From Acarospora socialis (lineage: Eukaryota > Ascomycota > Lecanoromycetes > Acarosporales > Acarosporaceae), in the NCBI GenBank assembly GCA_025617375.2, contig JAMYGW020000011.1, positions 124,001 to 188,000 of the forward strand: 64,000 nucleotides of DNA, in the 5' to 3' direction. Within the stretch, counting starts at the first letter, position 1; every line of letters begins with the position of its first letter. This document shows, piece after piece, positions 57,132 through 64,000 of this stretch. Position numbers and translations under genes: made by a program. The notes under the pieces are model-generated. The model was given only the letters and a program-made list of their open reading frames with translations, made no database searches and was not told where the DNA came from.

Positions 57132-57501
57132 GAGGTATAGGCAGTCACGCCCGTGGTTGAAGCGCAAGGCAGGTGGTACGGGACGAGCCGCAGTGATGTC
57201 CGCTTTGGGGTTTTAAAGCGATGGTCGTCGAACGTCGGTGCCAGAGGTGCATACTTCGGACATATCATCCATGCTACTCGACTGCATACACATAACTCAA
57301 TCTTCCCGCAATCGCTTCTTCGAAAGGCCCAACATGAGGATGCAGAATGATATTCAATCCTCGTCCGCACTGAAAACAAGGGCATAGTCTGAAATAACAT
57401 GGCAACTCGCTATAACAATACCCCGGATGCTCCCGATCTAGCGGGAACACAAGCGCAAGCAATGCCTCGAAATGTTCTTATGAAAAGATCTATACTCAGC
57501 A
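57132..57501. other. Divergent upstream region
   Basis: 370 bp between the small secretory protein gene and the SDR gene. Short frames only; nothing further seen. Confidence 0.4.
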
Positions 57502-58479
57502 ATGCATGTTCTAGTCACAGGAGCCGGCGGCTTCATCGGTCAGGAATTGGCTACAGCACTCATCTCTTGCCCAAATGTTACTGCTCTGACTCTCACCGAC
57601 GTCGTCCGGCCGTCCGCTCCCTCTATCGAAGTCCGACCCGATCACGATGTCAAGGTTTCCTGCGTTGCGGCGGACCTCACCTCCAATGATGCGTGCGCGA
57701 AGTTATTTACGGCTGGCATTGACGTCGTCTACCTCCTCCACGGCATCATGAGCGGCGCAGCCGAAGCAAACCTCGACCTTGGACTGAAAGTCAACCTCGA
57801 CTCGACCAGACAGATTGTGGATATACTGCGGCGAGTCCGACATGGGGTGAAAGCTATCTATCCGTCATCCCTCGCTGTGTTCGGGCCTTCGGGTCCGGGA
57901 CAAGTGGTCGATGAGCGCACCATCCCGATCCCCGGCTCCTCCTATGGCGCACAGAAACTGATGTGCGAAACGCTGCTGAATGATTTCTCCCGTCGTGGTT
58001 TGCTCGACGCCCGGATATTGAGGTTGCCAACTGTGGTGGTGCGGCCGGGTCAGCCTTCCGGTGCGGCGAGTAGCTTCGCCAGTGGGATCATCAGAGAGCC
58101 ACTGAAAGGGGAGAAGAGCGTTCTGCCGGTGACTAGAGATTTAGAAATGTGGATTTGTTCTCCGAGGACGGTCGTGAGGAATATGATACACGCGCTGGAT
58201 GTTCCTACCCAAAGTTTCGAGGGAGCGACACGGGTTGTGAATCTGCCAGGCGTTACTATCACCGTTGCGGACATGCTGGAGGCGTTAAGAGCCGTCGGTG
58301 GTGATGAGAAGGTCAGGCTGGTAGAAGAAAAGAGGGACCCTGCTATTGAGAAGATTGTGGCGAATTGGCCTTCGAGGTTTGATACTACGTGGGCAAAGAA
58401 ACTGGGATTCGTGGACGACGGTACCCTGGTGGATACAATAAGAGCCTATATTCAGGACTATGGGAGTAACGTGAGTTGA
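57502..58479 (+). CDS. NAD-dependent epimerase/dehydratase, D-erythronate dehydrogenase (DenD)-like
   Basis: A single exon of 325 residues. The extended-SDR Rossmann start MHVLVTGAGGFIGQELATAL (GxxGxxG) lies at the N-terminus. The active site has YPSSLAVFG (catalytic Ser) and PGSSYGAQKLMCETLL (YxxxK). The segments LRLPTVVVRPGQPSGAASSF, FASGIIREPLKGE and ICSPRTVVRNMIHAL match the DenD subgroup, which oxidises D-erythronate to its 2-keto acid. Fungal members are common and poorly characterised, so the substrate is inferred from similarity to bacterial enzymes. No kinase or isomerase partner of the erythronate pathway is adjacent. The start lies directly at the Rossmann motif. Confidence 0.85.
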   Translation: MHVLVTGAGGFIGQELATALISCPNVTALTLTDVVRPSAPSIEVRPDHDVKVSCVAADLTSNDACAKLFTAGIDVVYLLHGIMSGAAEANLDLGLKVNLDSTRQIVDILRRVRHGVKAIYPSSLAVFGPSGPGQVVDERTIPIPGSSYGAQKLMCETLLNDFSRRGLLDARILRLPTVVVRPGQPSGAASSFASGIIREPLKGEKSVLPVTRDLEMWICSPRTVVRNMIHALDVPTQSFEGATRVVNLPGVTITVADMLEALRAVGGDEKVRLVEEKRDPAIEKIVANWPSRFDTTWAKKLGFVDDGTLVDTIRAYIQDYGSNVS

Positions 58480-58738
58480 AACCCAAACACGATAGAGACG
58501 TTGTCCTCGCAACTAAAGATCCGGTTACCTCGATACTTACGAGTACTGTTAGATTCGGTAACAATATGTTGGGCAGTGTGAACGAGAGCAGATCCTAACC
58601 GTTTAAGCTCCAGCAAGACTATCGAGGAATCATATAAGACTCAATACACAAGTGGCCATATAAAGCGTTTCCAAGATCCACAGCTTACTTGGTCCACTAA
58701 GAATCCATATTGAGACTGTGAAAGGCGCTTTCCCTGCT

Positions 58739-59649
58739 TCAATCCTTACACAGGTCTTCTAGCAACTCTAGCATGCGCTTCTGATGCTTCCTGAGTTCGT
58801 CCTGGCCGAGTGTAGCTTTGGAACCTTTCTGTACAATGTCGTCCCTTGTTTCATAGCCCGGCGAAGGTTCCTCATCTTGCCTTGTTCCAAGCAATTCCAA
58901 CTTCATGCCGAAGAACGGCACGCCAAGATTTCTTAGCTCAGTCGTCATGGCAGTAACCATGTCTATAGAGGCTTTGTATACTTTCATGTCATATCTCTTC
59001 AGCTCTGCCAGATCGTCTTCTGGTGTCTACCGACCATCAGCAACCTGCAACACCACGCGAATTTAGGGCTTGTCTCACTGTAACACTACCGCCCGTTGCT
59101 ACAGTTCCGCCGACCGAGCGCCTATGAATATTCAGCGCAATGGCCAGTACAGACGTTCCCTGTAACCTACAAAACCTCATCTAGCCTTTTCCGCCCTTCC
59201 TCCCTCCCGTTCTGCTTCTGCAGTAACGCTTGACGGCCATCCCACCACTGCCGTTCATGCTCATGCTGTACCTTGATCATCCGTTGAACCCTGGCCATGG
59301 TAGCTTCATTCCTTGCCACTGTCCTCATCACATGGCGTAACGCAGCCGGCCAATCAGTAATGGATGTAGGGTCAACGGCAGTTCTGGCTGGGAGCTCGGG
59401 CCGTTGAGCAACTTGTTGGATAGGTGGTGTCGCAGTCACGGACGCCAACGTATGTTCATGAACAACACCGTTTGTTGGATCGGAAGGGTCATACTCGCCC
59501 TCTTCCAGCTCGTTGTCTGGCGCAGCTGTCTGGTCCACGAAGCCTCTATTTTGAGAGACTGAGGGTGGTGGAGCTGCTGGCGGGGCATACTGTGCCAACG
59601 TCCTGAGTACGGATGCTAGATCCGGAGTCTGGTAATCATTGCTATCCAT
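58739..59649 (-). CDS. DUF2458-family coiled-coil protein
   Basis: Exon 1 (59649-59176) encodes DLASVLRTLAQYAPP, an acidic ELEEGEYDP patch, then WPAALRHVMRTVARNEATMA and QHEHERQWWDGRQALLQKQN, the signature of the fungal DUF2458 family. Exon 2 (59026-58739) gives TPEDDLAELKRYDMKVYKAS, then MTTELRNLGVPFFGMK, which matches the conserved C-terminal helix of the same family. The 148-bp intron (59174-59027) keeps the frame, but its donor is GTTTTG, so the splice is less certain than others. Total length is 254 codons. The start is placed at MDSNDYQ because the family's first conserved motif follows; an ATG ten codons upstream is possible. The function is unknown. No domain for catalysis or membranes is visible. 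Confidence 0.75.
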
Positions 59650-60028
59650 ACTGTTGGGCAGATCGGTTGTCTGGCGCAATCCTCACATCAAAGAAATCGT
59701 CAAGGGCAGCAATTCGGAGCAGTGTTTGGCAGTCTTGAACTGCTTGTGAACTATAGGAGACCGCAGACATCTGACCAGTGCTTCTTTATACCACACAGTG
59801 AGACGTACAGTACTCGTATCCTTCAAATCAAATAACTACATAAAGCACATGTTGTCGTCGATAAACACAAGCCCGGAGCTCTCCGCAAACGTCCGAGCTC
59901 GACGCTAGTTCATGCCCGTCATCTCGAAATTCTCCCATAGCACGGGCTTTCAGCTCACCTCCCTACCATCACCGCACCTGAGTCTGAGTTGACATTGGCA
60001 TTAACAAGCTTCACACGTCTTGCCACCA
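59650..60028. other. Divergent promoter region
   Basis: 379 bp between the DUF2458 gene and the COX14-like gene. It contains CAGTACTCGTATCC near 59810, one of the recurring promoter words. Nothing else seen. Confidence 0.4.
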
Positions 60029-61082
60029 ATGTCTCGCTCAGCAGCAGACGCCACTCGCTTCACAGCAACTTCCCCACACGCCTACTCCAAGCCTCCATCA
60101 ACCACCTTCACACCCACATCCCCATCATCACGATCTCCCCGCTCATCAGCACCACCGCTCCGCACCCCCCCGAACCGCGCTTCAATACCCCCCAGCGGCG
60201 AAGAAACACCCCAAGAAAGAGTCGCCCGCCTCCGACAAGCCGCCCGCGCCGCCCGCGAAGCCAAAGTCTCTCGATTCGACCGGGTCGTTGCACGAGGACG
60301 GGTATGGGCGGACCGAGCGCACCGCTTTACGGCGCTGAGCTTGATCGCTGCCACTGGTACGAGACGCGCTGCTTCACTTCCCCCGCACAATACGAAACGC
60401 AGAGACTCTAGTCAACTTCACTTACGGCGAAGACTAACCCGCTCGGTCTCCGGCGTGAATAGGTATCGCCGGTGCCATCACCGTCTTCGCGCTCGGCGAC
60501 ATGATAGTTTACAACCGGCGAAAGCGGCGGGCCTACTTTGCGGAGCAGTCCGCGCTGCACAAGACCCGGTTGGCCGAGGCGAAGGACGCGGCGGCGAACG
60601 GTGTAGCGGATGAGGATCAGGTGCTGCTTATTAATAGAGAGCGAGCATCTCTTGAAGCGGAACAGGCGCGTGTGGCGAAGAAAGGGGTGTTTAGGCGCAC
60701 GAAGGATTGGTTGTTGGGTGGGTTAAAGACGGATGGGGAGGTGGTGGGCGGAGTGGTGGGCGAGGAGGGAGGGAGGAAAATGAGTTCGGAAGCGGAGGGA
60801 ATGCTTAATGCGTCTGCGGTGACGGATGCGGTGGGAGTGGAGAAGACGACGCACGTGATGGAGGGGCAGGATGGGCGGCCGCTGTTGGGTCGTGGGGATG
60901 GTGCGGAGAGTAAGAGCCAGATCTTGAAAGCTGTGGATGCGAAGCGACGGGAAGGGGAGCGGGTGCTGCAGAGTCAGGGCGCGGAAGGAGGGTCGTTGGA
61001 TAGATTGGCGGCAGATACGGCATCGCAGTCACAGTCATCCCCGTCTAGAGGAGGCTGGACTAGCTGGGTTACGGGGAGGTGA
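60029..61082 (+). CDS. COX14-like cytochrome c oxidase assembly domain protein
   Basis: Two exons (60029-60356, 60463-61082) join to 316 codons around a 106-bp intron with a GACTAACCC branch region. The N-terminus MSRSAADATRFTATSPHAYS is followed by ETPQERVARLRQAARAAREA, FDRVVARGRVWADRAHRFTA and LSLIAATGIAGAITVFALGD (membrane helix spanning the splice), then MIVYNRRKRRAYFAEQSALH. I recognise this from fungal proteins annotated with the cytochrome oxidase c assembly (COX14-type) domain, which sit in the inner mitochondrial membrane and help assemble complex IV. The C-terminal ~180 residues are charged and low-complexity, and poorly conserved in general. The ATG at 60029 is preferred over one three codons upstream because it begins the conserved block. 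Confidence 0.78.
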
Positions 61083-61456
61083 ATCACCATTCATGTTCTG
61101 TACGCATCTACATATATTCATCCAAAGCTCTTGCCTTCGTTCCTTCAGTATCTGCTGTATTTCTTCTACGCATCTGGCGAAGCATCCTGGGGAGTGTATT
61201 ATAGCCTTCATTACGGGAGAGGGCGGTACTTGTGGGCTATCAACATCCGAATATCGCATCCAGCGCTCGCAAACAAAATCGCCACTCAAATTCAACCTAT
61301 ACGTAACAATTACAGCCCCCCTCTTAACGTAAGGTACTGAGTCTACTATTGACCGACGTGTAGTCTACGAAGCTAACCAACAGACGAAGCATGACTTTTG
61401 AATCTACAACCAACTCAGCCAATCTCACTAACGCCTTTCATCACTTACCCCTCATC
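61083..61456. other. Intergenic between convergent genes
   Basis: 374 bp between the COX14-like stop and the DAHP synthase stop. No gene or repeat is seen. Confidence 0.4.
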
Positions 61457-62757
<1,301 letters not shown>

Positions 62758-64000
62758 TTTGGCGGCGGAAATGTTTTGTGTATGTCTCTAGTTCTCTAAC
62801 TGTAGGGATGTGAGTAGGGTGTAGTGGATATAGTCCCAGAGGAGTGTTCTCGTGAGATGCTGAGTGTTTATGAGTCAGGTTGGTGAGATTAAGTGTTACC
62901 TGAATCCTTCTTGGCTGAGCATAATATGCACCGATGTAGGAGTAGTTCAGGTTGCACCGGTCAAATGGGACAGATGTAAGAGTCAAGTACTAGGATTTTA
63001 CCTGGTACGACTATATGCAGGACGAGAATCATGGCGTGTCGCCGGTGTAAAGATTTACCGTAGCCGAGCCCTAGTTTCATGGTTCTCTCAGCTCTGTCCA
63101 ACCTGTGGCTTAACTTCGGTAGCTACCTACGCCGGAGCCATGTTGTATGAAGATGTACGGATTGGTGTCGACCTACCTGGATGCATTATTGGGGACGGTT
63201 AGCTCATGAAAAGTCCCTTCTTTGTCAAAGCGAGTTTGTTTAGATACTCGCCTACCACGTCATTGCCTGAAGTTAGGCCTGATTCGAACTCGACAATCCA
63301 ATGGAAGATGGCCATAGGATGAGATGATGCGGTGGTTGTACAAGAAAGAAAGGGTCTTACCGCATACGTTGTAGGTCTACACGAGCTGCTAGAAAACAAG
63401 GGAAACCCAGTAGACATACTTGTAGTTCATCGCATGCATGTGAATCTCAACTCTTCAAAGGGGCGCAGCATGGCCAGTGCCTTACAGGTCAAAGCACTGC
63501 TGAGGTTAGAGATGCCACGAATCAGAGATCAGAGACCGATTGTGGTAGGTGATTCTCTCTGGAAGATTGGCGCGCAAAAGGCCATAGACGAAGCTGCATG
63601 AACTTGCAGGAGCGTTAAGCTCCTTCAAGCCTGGCGCCTGCAAGTCGCTGCATGTCACTGCAAAGGAACCTGCAACCTTCCCGCCCCCAGATTCGACTAA
63701 CGTTTCGAGATCTCTCATCCACTTGTTGGTCACAGCTCGAACCAGCCCTCTTCATGCAGCTGTGAAACCACCGGCTCTTGTAAAGCTTGAAAAATCTTCA
63801 ATCGAGATCAATGCGGGCTGTGCATCATTTGATATGCATGAGATGAAAAGCGGTCTTCTCACGTCGGACGGGTTTTTCCTTTGACAGCTTGTCAGTCCTT
63901 TTAAATGCCGACTTCCTGAAGCCTCCCATCCATCCCAAACAAACTCCTCCTGCTCCTTGCAGTCACCGGCGGTTCGAGATGGAAGCCATGTTTAGAACAA
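62758..64000. other. Upstream region of DAHP synthase to window end, no supported gene
   Basis: About 1.24 kb. Several short frames occur (the longest is 112 codons, 62864-63202) without family resemblance. An ATG at 63980 (ATGGAAGCCATG) could open a gene that continues beyond the window, but 21 bases cannot support it. Confidence 0.4.

Noticed and set aside
63332-63601. Short frames near the right end
   Set aside because: No motif, no splice partners, and competing frames on both strands.

Overview
The window is nuclear DNA of a filamentous ascomycete (Pezizomycotina). Genes are separated by short intergenic gaps and carry short spliceosomal introns (mostly 50-110 bp, GT...AG with CTAAC/CTGAC-like branch sites). 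The protein families are typical of this group: F-box/2EXR proteins, Ndt80-like regulator, GH3-GNAT fusion, DUF2458, fungal lysine 2,3-aminomutase. Promoters carry TACCTACC/GGTAAGG words and TACTCGTAC-like words. I cannot fix the class; a dothideomycete or eurotiomycete would fit.

Layout. 0-17.5 kb holds an AAA+ ATPase cut by the left edge, a 2EXR/F-box-like protein, a conserved coiled-coil protein, a radical-SAM lysine 2,3-aminomutase, a hexokinase-like protein with altered glycine loops, an UNC93-like 12-TM transporter and a betaine-aldehyde dehydrogenase. 17.67-41.6 kb is an AT-rich, CpG-free transposon nest. 42.2-64 kb holds choline oxidase, an F-box protein, a GH3-GNAT fusion, an Ndt80/PhoG-like regulator, mitochondrial ribosomal protein mL50, a 3-ketoacyl-CoA thiolase, a small cysteine-rich membrane protein, a D-erythronate-dehydrogenase-like SDR, a DUF2458 protein, a COX14-like protein and DAHP synthase.

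The main result is the structure of the AT block. An outer element (D) with ~475-bp terminal inverted repeats, flanked by GTAATG, is about 5.5 kb once its insertions are subtracted. It contains two Ty3/Gypsy chromoviruses, A (18524-30777) and C (31752-37945), each with 361-bp LTRs and 5-bp target duplications. A in turn contains a related chromovirus, B (22061-28130), with 316-bp LTRs and the perfect duplication TAAGT. All three retroelements read on the minus strand and all are broken fossils. Each also carries a cysteine-rich reading frame on the opposite strand, between the chromodomain and the 3' LTR. The mutation spectrum removes CpG completely and CC/GG largely, while CpA/TpG stay common, which is unlike textbook CpA-type RIP.

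Element D sits exactly between the 5' ends of betaine-aldehyde dehydrogenase (minus strand) and choline oxidase (plus strand), the two enzymes that convert choline to glycine betaine. Both enzymes look intact, so an ancestral head-to-head pair with a shared promoter of roughly 760 bp has been pushed about 24 kb apart. One host gene, mL50, looks frameshifted by one base in a homopolymer.
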